Origin: Virgibacillus_R byunsanensis
GTDB lineage: Bacteria > Bacillota > Bacilli > Bacillales > Amphibacillaceae
Assembly: GCF_042675965.1 (NCBI RefSeq)
Contig: NZ_JBHTKJ010000048.1
Location: 1-27,125, forward strand
Length of the DNA: 27,125 bases
Direction: 5' to 3'
The position numbers were made by a program, and so were the translations under genes. Within the stretch, counting starts at the first letter, position 1. Each line of letters begins with the position of its first letter. The notes under the pieces are model-generated. The model did not search any database. It was given only the letters and a program-made list of their open reading frames with translations, and had not been told where the DNA came from. Shown here one piece after another: positions 14,946 to 22,734 of the stretch.

Positions 14946-15203
14946 TTACTCGAATAAATAGGTAAATAAAAAACTTCTCCCCCCTACCATTTCCAGTGCA
15001 ACATCAACTCCTTTTCCATCTGTAAGTTGTTCTCGTACCTTTTCTTCCCAACCTTCCTCTGTATAATTCACACCATGGTCTGCCCTCATCTCTTTTGAAA
15101 ATGTTAGTTTCTCCTGAGTACTAGCTGTAGAAATTATTTTTCCTGCCCCGAAGATCTTTGCAACATGGACAAGAACCGTTTCACTTTGTTCCAACCTTCC
15201 CAA
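14946..15203 (-). pseudogene. Fragment of a zinc-type alcohol dehydrogenase/quinone oxidoreductase
   Basis: The frame L-E-Q-S-E-T-V-L-V-H-V-A-K-I-F-G-A-G-K-I-I, then G-V-N-Y-T-E-E-G-W-E-E-K-V-R-E, and D-V-A-L-E-M-V-G-G is the NADPH-binding part of an MDR-family quinone oxidoreductase. About 13 residues carrying the nucleotide-binding glycine motif are missing between V-L-V-H and A-K-I-F. The N-terminal half is gone, with the frame running straight on from the preceding phosphotransferase fragment. After V-G-G the sequence becomes unrelated (F-L-F-T-Y-L-F-E). Three lesions make it non-functional. It was probably the last gene of the lipid-catabolism operon. Confidence 0.8.
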
Positions 15204-15651
15204 TGGATAATGGTCGGTTCTGGTGAAATAGGGATATGATTCTCCAACCAGTTCGTTAATTGAACCAGCCCTGGAACTTCATCCGTTTTGGAACGTTCAT
15301 AACGATTAATCCATCCTTTGACTTGACGCTCCATGAATCCATCCGGTTTAGCAATTTCCACCAGGTTGGTTTTCGTATAGTCAATCCTGTGAAGTTCCAC
15401 CAACTTGTCTACCATAAGTTCTGAGATCTTTCGGCCAAGCGCTTTATTATATGTGATTTCTTCTGGAAATGCTGCATCAAGTACAATCCCTTTTCGTCGT
15501 TCCATGAGAACAAAGAAATAATTTTATTCAAGTAACGGGTGGCGATTTCTCCAGAAGAGCAGTCGCTTCTAGAGGCCGATAATAGACGAACGAATTTTAA
15601 TCGGACTCCAGTGCCCTTATTATTGTCAAAAACAGTTATTTTTAAGGTCAA

Positions 15652-15730
15652 GCGGACTCAGGGGATCTTATTGCATGAAAAACAGTCCATAACTCCTGGA
15701 ACTGTTACAAATAAGATCCACTGAGTCCGC
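15652..15730. repeat. 79-bp near-perfect palindrome (MITE-like)
   Basis: GCGGACTCAG at the left and CTGAGTCCGC at the right, then GATCTTATT against AATAAGATC, and an inner AACAGT/ACTGTT pair. The whole segment could fold into one long hairpin. No coding content. Confidence 0.7.
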
Positions 15731-15868
15731 AAAAAAGATAGGCTATCTTATGTTCAAGCAGTGTAATTTCTATTTAAGCAATCGGATGCTAAAATTTAAC
15801 AAGACAACATAAAATGCCACAGCAACAAACGCTGTGGTAGAGCCAATTTTTTATACTTTCCTATCTTT

Positions 15869-15934
15869 TTAGAAAACTTGGCATTCGCCAATCCTTTATA
15901 GTGAATGGCCTAGTTGCACTTATGCAGATAAGGA
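15869..15934. repeat. Fullest copy of the dispersed TTAGAAAACTTGGC repeat
   Basis: TTAGAAAACTTGGCATTCGCC, AATCCTTTATAGTGAATGGCC, then TAGTTGCACTTATGCAGATAAG. It combines the left part seen at 1123 and 27009 with the right part seen at 11096. It is flanked by TTTATACTTTC at about 15851 and 15940. Confidence 0.6.
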
Positions 15935-16310
15935 AGTTTTATACTTTCTTACCTGCTAAAAAAGGAACTTCCAACAATATTTTTATCCTCAGAAAATACA
16001 TACGGCTTTGGGGCAGTTGGATATAACGGGTGTAAACCCGATAAAAGCGTATATTCCCGCTTCATGTCGTGTGCTTTTGGTGCAACAGGACCAAGTGGTG
16101 GCCTGCGTAATACAGCTTCCCATTTCCCAATCCGCAGTAAGTAAGTTAAGTTGGAATGCCCTGCACTAAATTGCTCCACTTCCAGCTCCCCATCAGGGAC
16201 TCCTGCTATATTTCCCTGAATAAATTTGAATAGTGTATCTTTATTTAGTTCTTCGCCTTTTCGAACGCTGATGGTGTCCTTAAAATCCGTTTCCATTTTA
16301 TCTACTCCCT

Positions 16311-16703
16311 TCATGCTGAACGTAAATGCGCTCCTAGCTTCGTCTTGAACGATTCAGGAATTTTAATAGACTGTTGCATTCGAACATCGAAATACACAAT
16401 GACTGCCTCTCCTTTAGCAATTACATCACCTGATTCTTTATCTTCAATCGTGCTTAACAACGTAATGCTTTTTGTACCGATTTTTGCTACTTCCGTTAAT
16501 ACTTCTAATGTTTGCCCAAAGTATCCTTGCTTGGAAAAATCACATTTTGTTGATGCTAGCATGAAAGCGAAATCTTGATCATGTACACGAATACCAATTT
16601 CAGACAAGAACTCTATCCTTGTTTCCTCCATATATATAAAGTAACTCGTATTGTTGATATGGCCTAATGCATCTGTTTCTCCAACACGTACTTTAATATC
16701 CAG
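16311..16703 (-). CDS. 4HBT-family acyl-CoA thioesterase, probable CTG start
   Basis: Hotdog-fold thioesterase of 131 residues if begun at CTG 16703. The catalytic region E-T-D-A-L-G-H-I-N-N (9-18, with Asp11 as the likely catalytic residue) lies entirely upstream of the first ATG (16631), so beginning at that ATG would remove the active site. In-frame TAG lies immediately before the CTG, and AGGAGGT lies eight bases upstream, leaving CTG as the only start that gives a complete domain. The body (F-A-F-M-L-A-S-T-K-C-D-F, V-I-A-K-G-E-A-V-I-V-Y-F-D) is normal for the family. Its stop overlaps an ATG of the broken phosphotransferase (ATGA). It probably releases CoA from an acyl-CoA intermediate of the same operon. 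Confidence 0.78.
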   Translation of the reverse strand: MDIKVRVGETDALGHINNTSYFIYMEETRIEFLSEIGIRVHDQDFAFMLASTKCDFSKQGYFGQTLEVLTEVAKIGTKSITLLSTIEDKESGDVIAKGEAVIVYFDVRMQQSIKIPESFKTKLGAHLRSA

Positions 16704-16724
16704 CTATTTCACCTCCTGAAATAG
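16704..16724 (-). promoter_or_regulatory. Hairpin with the ribosome-binding site in its loop
   Basis: On the mRNA, CUAUUUC-AGGAGGU-GAAAUAG lies immediately before the CUG start. Seven perfect base pairs enclose a seven-base loop that is exactly the ribosome-binding sequence. It may control thioesterase translation, or as DNA it may be an inverted-repeat operator for the adjacent TetR protein. Confidence 0.5.
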
Positions 16725-16825
16725 TTCCATCATATATGAATTTCTATGCTGACTAACATTTTTATTTATAATATTCAGTTAATTTAACTAATTTTACTAC
16801 CTTTTTCGATAGTAATTTTAAGTCG

Positions 16826-17389
16826 TTACTGTTCAATTCCATTTAAAATCATATCTACATAAATATCCGCTAACTCTTCTGCTGATACATCACCGTCTGG
16901 TTTATACCACTGATAACTCCAATTTGTGATACCTAAAAGCCCGAACGTTACCATATCAGTCCGAATACCGGCACGAAATTCACCTATGGTAACACCTTCC
17001 TGGATTGTTTTTTCGATATTCAAGCGAAATTGATCCCGTTTTTCTTTGATGCTTTCGATGTTATCGTTCGTCAAATGACGTACTTCACGGAAAAACACGC
17101 GTGCACTGGGGCCTTTATCTGTAATATCTGTAATCAGTAAACGGACTATATTACTTAACTTCTCTTTTTGTAATAGGTTTTCGTTATCCAAAATTCGGTG
17201 CTGACGTTCTAATAGATTGGTAATGTAGTCCAAATGAATATCCATCAGCAGCTGTTCTTTACTGGAAAAATAATAATAAAACGTTCCTTTCGTTACTTCC
17301 AGTTCATTAACAATATCCTGGATAGACGTTTGACTAAAACCCTTTTTTTCGAAAAGTTTAATACTCTGTGTTGTAATTTTTTCTTTCAT
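16826..17389 (-). CDS. TetR/AcrR-family transcriptional regulator
   Basis: 187 residues from the ATG at 17389 (MKEKITTQSIKLFEKKGF), eight bases after AGGA; GTG at 17404 and ATG at 17395 are alternatives. The N-terminal helix-turn-helix is clear (T-S-I-Q-D-I-V-N-E-L-E-V-T-K-G-T-F-Y-Y-Y-F, about 20-40). The C-terminal ligand-binding region includes F-F-R-E-V-R-H-L-T and W-S-Y-Q-W-Y-K-P-D-G. Its position between a dehydrogenase and a thioesterase suggests an acyl-CoA-responsive repressor of this operon, like FadR/LiuR-type TetR proteins. That role is inference. The gene appears intact although several of its likely targets are broken. Confidence 0.9.
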   Translation of the reverse strand: MKEKITTQSIKLFEKKGFSQTSIQDIVNELEVTKGTFYYYFSSKEQLLMDIHLDYITNLLERQHRILDNENLLQKEKLSNIVRLLITDITDKGPSARVFFREVRHLTNDNIESIKEKRDQFRLNIEKTIQEGVTIGEFRAGIRTDMVTFGLLGITNWSYQWYKPDGDVSAEELADIYVDMILNGIEQ

Positions 17390-17458
17390 ATCCATTATCC
17401 TCACTCTGCTTTAGTCTTGTGATTCCTAATCTATCATACGCCTATCGTAAATCACTAT

Positions 17459-18232
17459 TTATAACGCATGTGCTCCGCCATCTACAGATAAAATATCTCC
17501 ACTAACATAATCGGAAGCCTTTGAGGCTAAAAACAGTGCGGCACCTTTTAGATCTTCATCACTTCCCAATCGATTTAGAGGGGTTCCTTCCAGGATTTTA
17601 TCCTTTCCTAAGTGAATTAACCCTTGTGACATTTTCGTTGGGAAAAACCCTGGAGCAATTGCGTTCACATTAATATTATGCTGCCCCCATTTTGCCGCCA
17701 AATCCTTCGTGAATGTCATGATTGCACCTTTACTTGTATTATATCCAATGGTGTCCATGAACCGGGGATCTGTACCACCAAAACCAGCTACTGAAGCAAT
17801 GTTAATGATTTTCCCACTATTTTGTTCAATCATTGCTTTTCCAACTTCCTGACTCATCAAGAATGTCCCGGTAACATTCACGTTCATTACCTTGTGCCAA
17901 GCTTCAAGCGGCATATCAACAACTGGAGCTCCCCATGTCGCACCACTATTATTTACTAATATATCAATTGATCCAAAATGTGCCTTTGTCTCTTCTACTA
18001 CTCGTTTCACATCATCTTGATTCGTAACGTCACAACTGAATGCCAATGAATCAACCCCAGCCTTTTTTAACTCCTCACTCATTTCCTGGCATGCTTCTAG
18101 TTTACGAGAACATACAACGACATTCGCACCAGCCTCAGCAAACGCTTGTGCAATTTGCGCTCCGAGTCCACGTCCCCCACCAGTTACAATTGCTGTCTTA
18201 CCTTCTAATTTAAATAAGTCCAGTACTTTCAT
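17459..18232 (-). CDS. Short-chain dehydrogenase/reductase
   Basis: 257 residues, full length for a classical SDR. The NAD(P)-binding T-G-G-G-R-G-L-G (17-24), N-N-S-G (94-97, usually N-N-A-G), catalytic S147, Y164 and K168 (Y-N-T-S-K) are all present. It ends with the typical Y-V-S-G-D-I-L-S-V-D-G-G. The substrate is probably a 3-hydroxyacyl compound or another alcohol, given the operon, but cannot be fixed from sequence. AAAGGAGATG precedes the ATG. It starts 15 bases after the acyl-CoA dehydrogenase remnant and should have been cotranscribed with it. Confidence 0.9.
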   Translation of the reverse strand: MKVLDLFKLEGKTAIVTGGGRGLGAQIAQAFAEAGANVVVCSRKLEACQEMSEELKKAGVDSLAFSCDVTNQDDVKRVVEETKAHFGSIDILVNNSGATWGAPVVDMPLEAWHKVMNVNVTGTFLMSQEVGKAMIEQNSGKIINIASVAGFGGTDPRFMDTIGYNTSKGAIMTFTKDLAAKWGQHNINVNAIAPGFFPTKMSQGLIHLGKDKILEGTPLNRLGSDEDLKGAALFLASKASDYVSGDILSVDGGAHAL

Positions 18233-18247
18233 AAGACATCTCCTTTT

Positions 18248-18634
18248 CTACTTCGAATATTTTCTTAGCTCTAATTTGGCGATTTGCCTGCGATGTACTT
18301 CATCAGGTCCATCTGCTAATCGGAGTGTTCGTGCGTTTGCCCAGTGTGCAGCCAACGGTGGAGACTTCACTTACGCCAGCACCACCAAACGCTTGAATGG
18401 CCCGATCAATTACACGTAACGCTATACTTGGTGCAACCACTTTTATCATGGCAATCTCTGTTTTTGCCTCTTTATTACCAACTGTATCCATTATTGGGGG
18501 GGACTTTTTCCAAACGGTTTTCCTGTTGATTCAATTGTTCCTCATAGAATTTTTCATTTGGATAAATATGCTCCCATAAAGACGGTTAATTTTTCTTGTA
18601 AACCCACAACCTCGTCTGAATATGAAAAATCCAT
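18248..18634 (-). pseudogene. Acyl-CoA dehydrogenase remnant (about a third of the gene)
   Basis: The true order of fragments is MDFSYSDEVVGLQEKL, T-V-F-M, (frameshift) E-H-I-Y-P-N-E-K-F-Y-E-E-Q-L, E-N-R-L-E-K-V, (frameshift in a seven-C run) P-P-I-M-D, then directly T-V-G-N-K-E-A-K-T-E-I-A-M-I-K-V, Q-A-F-G-G-A-G-V-S-E, (frameshift) P-L-A-A-H-W-A-N-A-R-T-L-R-L-A-D-G-P-D-E-V-H-R-R. The join after I-M-D removes the catalytic core of a ~400-residue enzyme, apparently between two ATGGAT copies. With three frameshifts and one large deletion it cannot make an enzyme. It was the first gene of the operon. Confidence 0.9.
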
Positions 18635-18664
18635 CCTCTTCACCCCCTATCTTTTAGACTCATT

Positions 18665-18910
18665 TGTAAGTTTTGTTGCTTTTTAACCCTCGTAGTTGAT
18701 ATAAAACACGACGTAACTTGAGATGATGGTTGGTGCTTTTACTCTCTCTGAAAATACATTCGCGCACCTTAGGGCGGCTGGTATAATAAAACAACTGCTA
18801 TCAGTTTTTTATAACATAAACTGCTACTTAATGATGGTTGATTGGAGCGGAGGTCAGTCCACTCCTGCGGGAACAGCACGTGTCTGAAGACCCCGCAGCG
18901 GAAATCAACC
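18665..18910. repeat. Second, shortened copy of the composite palindromic repeat
   Basis: The left part (TTTGTTGCTTTTT, GTAGTTGATATAAAACACG, ACGTAACTTGAGATGATGG) matches the reverse complement of 13040-13112. The right part (GGAGCGGAGGTCAGTCCACT, CCTGCGGGAACAGCACGTGT, GAAGACCCCGCAG) matches 12896-12955. The centre is short and AT-rich. The following bases to 19106 hold nothing recognisable. Confidence 0.6.
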
Positions 18911-19106
18911 TGGCAGCCACGCCACAAACTAACCGGATAGTATGTTCAGAATATTTTATTTAATTATAAATCAATGTAGGATAGAAGTGCAACCATTTTT
19001 ATCCTTTTTTCTTTTCCATAACTTGATACTGAAATGAAAATGAGAATGCCCAGCCAACACGAAAACTGAAAGGCCAGGCATCTACATCAAACGTTCATTT
19101 CATGGT

Positions 19107-19277
19107 TTATTTCTTTTCCTGATCCTTTTTTAATAATCTAACATGATAAGGATTAGTTGATTCTTTGTCAGTATCGGTTCGAACACCAATTTGTTTCCCG
19201 ACAGTGTCTGAAATAATCCCTTCTCTCTTTCCATCGAAGTGCGGATGCTGTTCACCATAATCTCTATCGTCTGCCAT
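19107..19277 (-). CDS. Small hydrophilic protein, 56 residues
   Basis: The ATG at 19277 follows AGGAGG by eight bases. The protein begins MADDRDYGEQHPHFDGKREG, continues I-I-S-D-T-V-G-K-Q-I-G-V-R-T-D-T-D-K-E, and ends H-V-R-L-L-K-K-D-Q-E-K-K before TAA. It is highly charged, with no cysteine, signal or membrane segment, and reads through 56 codons of plausible composition. It lies after prkA on the same strand, but a strong terminator stands between, so it may have its own promoter. I do not recognise the family; the position suggests a sporulation link but does not prove it. Confidence 0.72.
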   Translation of the reverse strand: MADDRDYGEQHPHFDGKREGIISDTVGKQIGVRTDTDKESTNPYHVRLLKKDQEKK

Positions 19278-19333
19278 AACATTCACCTCCTAAAATTAGG
19301 TTGCTTTAATAGGAGAAGATTATCCTTCACATA

Positions 19334-19377
19334 AAAATAAGTTAGCTTAGAGAATGTTCTCCAAACTAACTTATTTT
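19334..19377 (-). terminator. prkA terminator
   Basis: AAAATAAGTTAG (19334-19345) pairs with CTAACTTATTTT (19366-19377), and GGAGAAC/GTTCTC-type pairs extend it. On the minus strand T-rich sequence follows. Confidence 0.8.
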
Positions 19378-19390
19378 CCCTTACATTATT

Positions 19391-21286
19391 TTAGCGATTC
19401 AATAAACTTCCTACATATCGCAATAACTCATTTGCTGAAATCGAATTATAACCATGTTCATCAATTAACCTTGCAATCACCTCGTTAATCTTCTTAAGCT
19501 GTGACTCATCAGGTGTTTGGGAGGACGTGGTAATCTTGACAACATCCTTTAAGTCAGCAAACAATTTCTTCTGTATTGCTTCTCGTAAACGTTCATGGGA
19601 ATTGTACTCAAAGCGTTTCCCTTTCCTTGCATATGCTGAAATGCGAATGAGGATTTCCTCTCTGAAAGCTCTTTTAGCATTTTCTGAGATTCCAATTTGT
19701 TCTTCAATGGACCGCATGAGCTTCTCATCCGGTTGCATTTCTTCTCCCGTTAACTGGTCTCTTAATTTATTTTTATTACAATACGCCTCTACATTATCCA
19801 AGTAATTGTTCATTAGTGTTTTCGCTGATTCCTCATAGGAGTATACAAAAGCCTTTTGAACTTCTTTCTTGGCAATTTCATCATATTCTCGTCTCGCAAC
19901 GGAAATATAGTTCATATACTTTTCCTTGTCATCCGCTGAAATGGAAGGATGCTGCTCTAATCCATCCTTTAAGGAACGCAATACATCAAGGGCATTAATG
20001 GAAGGTACTTCTTTTCGAATAATGGTAGAAGAAATACGATTGATTACATAACGGGGATCAATTCCATTCATTCCCTCGTCACTAAATTCCTTCTTCAACT
20101 CTTCCACATCGATTTGGTTAAACCCTTCCACACTATCTCCATCATAAAGTCTCATTTTCTTAACGAGATCAACTTCTTGTTTTTTAGAATTACTAAGTCT
20201 TGTCATAATCGAAAAAATGGCAGCAACTTTCAGTGCATGTGGAGCAATATGAACGTGTGCCATATCACTTTCTTTAATCATTTTCTGATATATTCGTTCT
20301 TCCTCACTCACTCTAAGATTATAAGGTATTGGCATAACAATAATTCTAGAATGAAGTGCTTCATTCTTTTTATTGGATATAAAGGAGCGGTACTCTGCTT
20401 CGTTGGTATGGGCAACTATTAATTCATCAGCTGAAATCAAGGCAAATCTTCCTGCCTTAAAATTACCTTCCTGTGTTAATGATAATAGGTGCCAGAGAAA
20501 CTTTTCATCACATTTGAGCATTTCCTGAAATTCCATCATCCCACGGTTTGCTTTATTCAATTCTCCGTCAAAACGATATGCTCGTGGATCAGATTCTGAA
20601 CCATATTCAGCTATCGTTGAAAAATCAATACTTCCTGTCAAATCTGCAATATCCTGTGATTTCGGATCGGATGGACTAAATGTCCCGACCCCGACACGTT
20701 TATCCTCCGATAAGAAAATACGTTCAACCATCATTTCTTCCATACGACCATCATATTCCTTTTCAAGCCGCATCGTATTTAACGGTGACAAGCTACCTTC
20801 AATACGAATGCCATACTCTTCATAAAAGTCTTCCCGTAAATGATGTGGAATAAGATGAAGTGGATCTTCATGCATGGGACACCCTTTTATCGCATAAACT
20901 GCCCCTTCATCTGTTCGGGAATATTGTTCAAGACCACGTTTAAGCATAGTTACAATTGTTGATTTACCACCACTAACTGGACCCATTAATAATAAAATCC
21001 GTTTTCTGACATCAAGTCTTTTTGCAGCGGGATGAAAGTACTCCTCCACTAACCTTTCAATTGCATCTTCAAGACCAAATATTCCTTCCCCAAAAAACTC
21101 ATACATTCGTTGTCCGTCTCTCTCTATTACTCCAGAGTTTTTAATCATATTATAAACACGTGAATGAGCTGTTTGAGCAACTTCTGGCCTTTGTTTCACA
21201 ACTTCGAGATACTCAGCGAACGTCCCTTCCCATTTAAGCCGCCTTTCTTCTTCACGGTGGCTTCTTACTTTGTTTAGTATATCCAT
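19391..21286 (-). CDS. prkA: PrkA, AAA+ sporulation protein
   Basis: 631 residues from the ATG at 21286, exactly the B. subtilis PrkA length; GGAGGG lies six bases upstream. The longer in-frame extension to 21424 overlaps ugd and lacks a ribosome site. PrkA was named a serine kinase but carries an AAA+ domain (Walker A G-P-V-S-G-G-K-S-T at 102-110) and a C-terminal PrkA domain. B. subtilis PrkA has been reported to act as an ATP-dependent protease affecting sporulation through the sigma-K pathway. It works with YhbH and SpoVR, also in this window. A sigma-E-like promoter lies upstream. Confidence 0.96.
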   Translation of the reverse strand: MDILNKVRSHREEERRLKWEGTFAEYLEVVKQRPEVAQTAHSRVYNMIKNSGVIERDGQRMYEFFGEGIFGLEDAIERLVEEYFHPAAKRLDVRKRILLLMGPVSGGKSTIVTMLKRGLEQYSRTDEGAVYAIKGCPMHEDPLHLIPHHLREDFYEEYGIRIEGSLSPLNTMRLEKEYDGRMEEMMVERIFLSEDKRVGVGTFSPSDPKSQDIADLTGSIDFSTIAEYGSESDPRAYRFDGELNKANRGMMEFQEMLKCDEKFLWHLLSLTQEGNFKAGRFALISADELIVAHTNEAEYRSFISNKKNEALHSRIIVMPIPYNLRVSEEERIYQKMIKESDMAHVHIAPHALKVAAIFSIMTRLSNSKKQEVDLVKKMRLYDGDSVEGFNQIDVEELKKEFSDEGMNGIDPRYVINRISSTIIRKEVPSINALDVLRSLKDGLEQHPSISADDKEKYMNYISVARREYDEIAKKEVQKAFVYSYEESAKTLMNNYLDNVEAYCNKNKLRDQLTGEEMQPDEKLMRSIEEQIGISENAKRAFREEILIRISAYARKGKRFEYNSHERLREAIQKKLFADLKDVVKITTSSQTPDESQLKKINEVIARLIDEHGYNSISANELLRYVGSLLNR

Positions 21287-21318
21287 TGTGTTCCCTCCAT
21301 CTATGTCGAGGTTTATAC

Positions 21319-21347
21319 ATTTTATGCACGAGTACCCTTCATGATGC
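21319..21347 (-). promoter_or_regulatory. Sigma-E-like promoter of prkA
   Basis: On the minus strand GCATCAT (21347-21341), exactly 14 bases, then CATAAAAT (21326-21319), about 33 bases before the ATG. This is a good match to the sigma-E pattern and nearly repeats the spoVR boxes. Confidence 0.55.
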
Positions 21348-21380
21348 GGATTGCTTTTATAGAAATGTAATATTAATACG

Positions 21381-21412
21381 AAAAAGCACCTCTTAGTTAA
21401 AGGTACTTTTTT
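21381..21412 (-). terminator. ugd terminator
   Basis: AAAAAGCACCT (21381-21391) pairs with AGGTACTTTTTT (21401-21412) with one C/A mismatch. T-run on the minus strand. It separates the gtaB-ugd operon from prkA. Confidence 0.65.
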
Positions 21413-22733
21413 AGTTCTTTCCAATAATAATAGGGGGTCTGCCTATTGGATAATATTCAATAGTTTTGCATTCTTTTATTCGATTATTTTCCAAGCAATT
21501 TCTTCCATCAAAAATGATTGGGCTTTTCATTTTTTTGATTATTTCTGAGATATCCATTTGTCTAAACTCATTCCATTCTGTAACAATAAATATAGCATCT
21601 GCTTCCTTAACTGCTTTACTGATGGTACTGGTAAACCTAACTTTATCCATTTCTACTATCTTTTTAGCGTTATCAGTTGCTACGGGATCATACGCGGTAA
21701 CCTTTGCGCCATGTTCGATTAATGAACGTGCAATTGTAATGGAAGGTGCTTCTCTCATATCATCTGTCTCAGGTTTAAAAGACAGACCAAGCATCGCAAT
21801 TTTTCTCCCCTTTAAATTTCCAAATCGGTTTACTGCTTTTGCTACAAGAAGTCTTCGCTGAGAATCATTAATAGCTATCGTTTCTTTTAACATCGAAAAA
21901 TCGAAGCCGTTTAATTCTGCTGTATGGAGTAATGCTTTAACATCTTTGGGAAAACACGACCCTCCATAACCAATTCCGGGCTGCAAGAATGAATTACCGA
22001 TTCTTTTATCCTTTCCCATACCTTTCACTACATCTTCAACATCTGCTCCTACTGACTCGCACAAATTTGCAATTTCATTAATAAAGCTAATCTTAGTTGC
22101 CAAAAAAGCATTTGAAGCATACTTAATCATTTCAGCACTTCTAATACTAGTTAGTATAATGGGAACATGTAACGGTCGGTACATTTCTTGCAATTTCATA
22201 GCGACTTCTTTTTTTTCAGCTCCGATAATAATTCTATCCGCTTCTATCGTATCCATAATAGCGGATCCTTGTCTTAGAAACTCAGGGTTTGATACCAGTT
22301 CAATGGAATGATTTCCATCGAATTGTTCATCTATTATGCGCTTCACATACTCATTCGTACCAACAGGAACAGTGCTCTTTATGACAACTATTGTACTCTG
22401 TTTTACATGTACGGCAATATCCTTCCCCGCTTGCTCTATATACGATAAATCGACTCCACCGTCATCCTTTTGCGGGGTACCTACGGCAATGATCACAACT
22501 TCTGCATGATCTAGACCTTCCTGATGAGATGTGGTAAATGACAATCTGCCGGCATCGATATTTTTTGTAAGTAATCTTTGCATACCTGGTTCATAGATTG
22601 GAGAAATTCCTTGGCTAAGTTTATTGATTTTCGCTTCATTCAGATCGACACAAATGACATCATGCCCTATATCTGACAAACAAACACCTGTTGACAAGCC
22701 AACATATCCTGTTCCTAATATAGCCACTTTCAT
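21411..22733 (-). CDS. ugd: UDP-glucose 6-dehydrogenase
   Basis: 440 residues, cytoplasmic. It oxidises UDP-glucose to UDP-glucuronate with two NAD. It has the N-terminal Rossmann motif G-T-G-Y-V-G (7-12), V-G-T-P near 84-87, K204 and N208 in E-M-I-K-Y-A-S-N-A-F, and catalytic C260 in G-Y-G-G-S-C-F-P-K-D. GDP-mannose dehydrogenases share the fold, but gtaB immediately upstream, ending one base before this ATG, points to UDP-glucose. No clear ribosome site precedes it, so translation is probably coupled to gtaB. Homologues are TuaD, YwqF and YtcA in B. subtilis; the last belongs to a spore-coat glycan cluster. Confidence 0.92.
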   Translation of the reverse strand: MKVAILGTGYVGLSTGVCLSDIGHDVICVDLNEAKINKLSQGISPIYEPGMQRLLTKNIDAGRLSFTTSHQEGLDHAEVVIIAVGTPQKDDGGVDLSYIEQAGKDIAVHVKQSTIVVIKSTVPVGTNEYVKRIIDEQFDGNHSIELVSNPEFLRQGSAIMDTIEADRIIIGAEKKEVAMKLQEMYRPLHVPIILTSIRSAEMIKYASNAFLATKISFINEIANLCESVGADVEDVVKGMGKDKRIGNSFLQPGIGYGGSCFPKDVKALLHTAELNGFDFSMLKETIAINDSQRRLLVAKAVNRFGNLKGRKIAMLGLSFKPETDDMREAPSITIARSLIEHGAKVTAYDPVATDNAKKIVEMDKVRFTSTISKAVKEADAIFIVTEWNEFRQMDISEIIKKMKSPIIFDGRNCLENNRIKECKTIEYYPIGRPPIIIGKN

Positions 22734-22734
22734 A

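Larger units (their letters stand above)
15519..15961. mobile_element. ~440-bp non-coding insertion splitting the phosphotransferase gene
   Basis: Flanked by the two halves of one reading frame (S-S-F-F to F-F-V-L-M-E-R-R), so its presence is inferred directly from the broken gene. The TTCTTT/TTCCTTTTTT sequence at both junctions may be a target duplication. It contains a 79-bp palindrome (15652-15730), hairpins at 15736-15750 and 15817-15837, and a dispersed repeat (15869-15934) bracketed by two copies of TTTATACTTTC. No open frame looks like a transposase. Confidence 0.6.
15203..16296 (-). pseudogene. Split phosphotransferase (APH-type, ACAD10/11-like)
   Basis: Two parts of one aminoglycoside-phosphotransferase-fold protein, of the sort that accompanies acyl-CoA dehydrogenases. 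The N-terminal part (16296-15961) runs to E-D-K-N-I-V-G-S-S-F-F and has the Lys-containing lobe (V-E-Q-F-S-A-G-H-S-N-L-T-Y-L-L, V-L-R-R-P-P-L-G). The second part (about 15518-15203) resumes with F-F-V-L-M-E-R-R-K-G-I-V-L-D and stops making sense after P-T-I-I-H, exactly where the catalytic H-G-D motif should follow. Between them lies a ~440-base insertion. Start: ATG 16296, eight bases after AAGGGAG; an ATG at 16314 overlaps the thioesterase stop. The catalytic loop is deleted, so it is inactive. Confidence 0.85.

Noticed and set aside
21287..21424. 46-residue N-terminal extension of PrkA
   Set aside because: It overlaps ugd and a terminator, includes the promoter region, and makes the protein longer than the family norm of 631.
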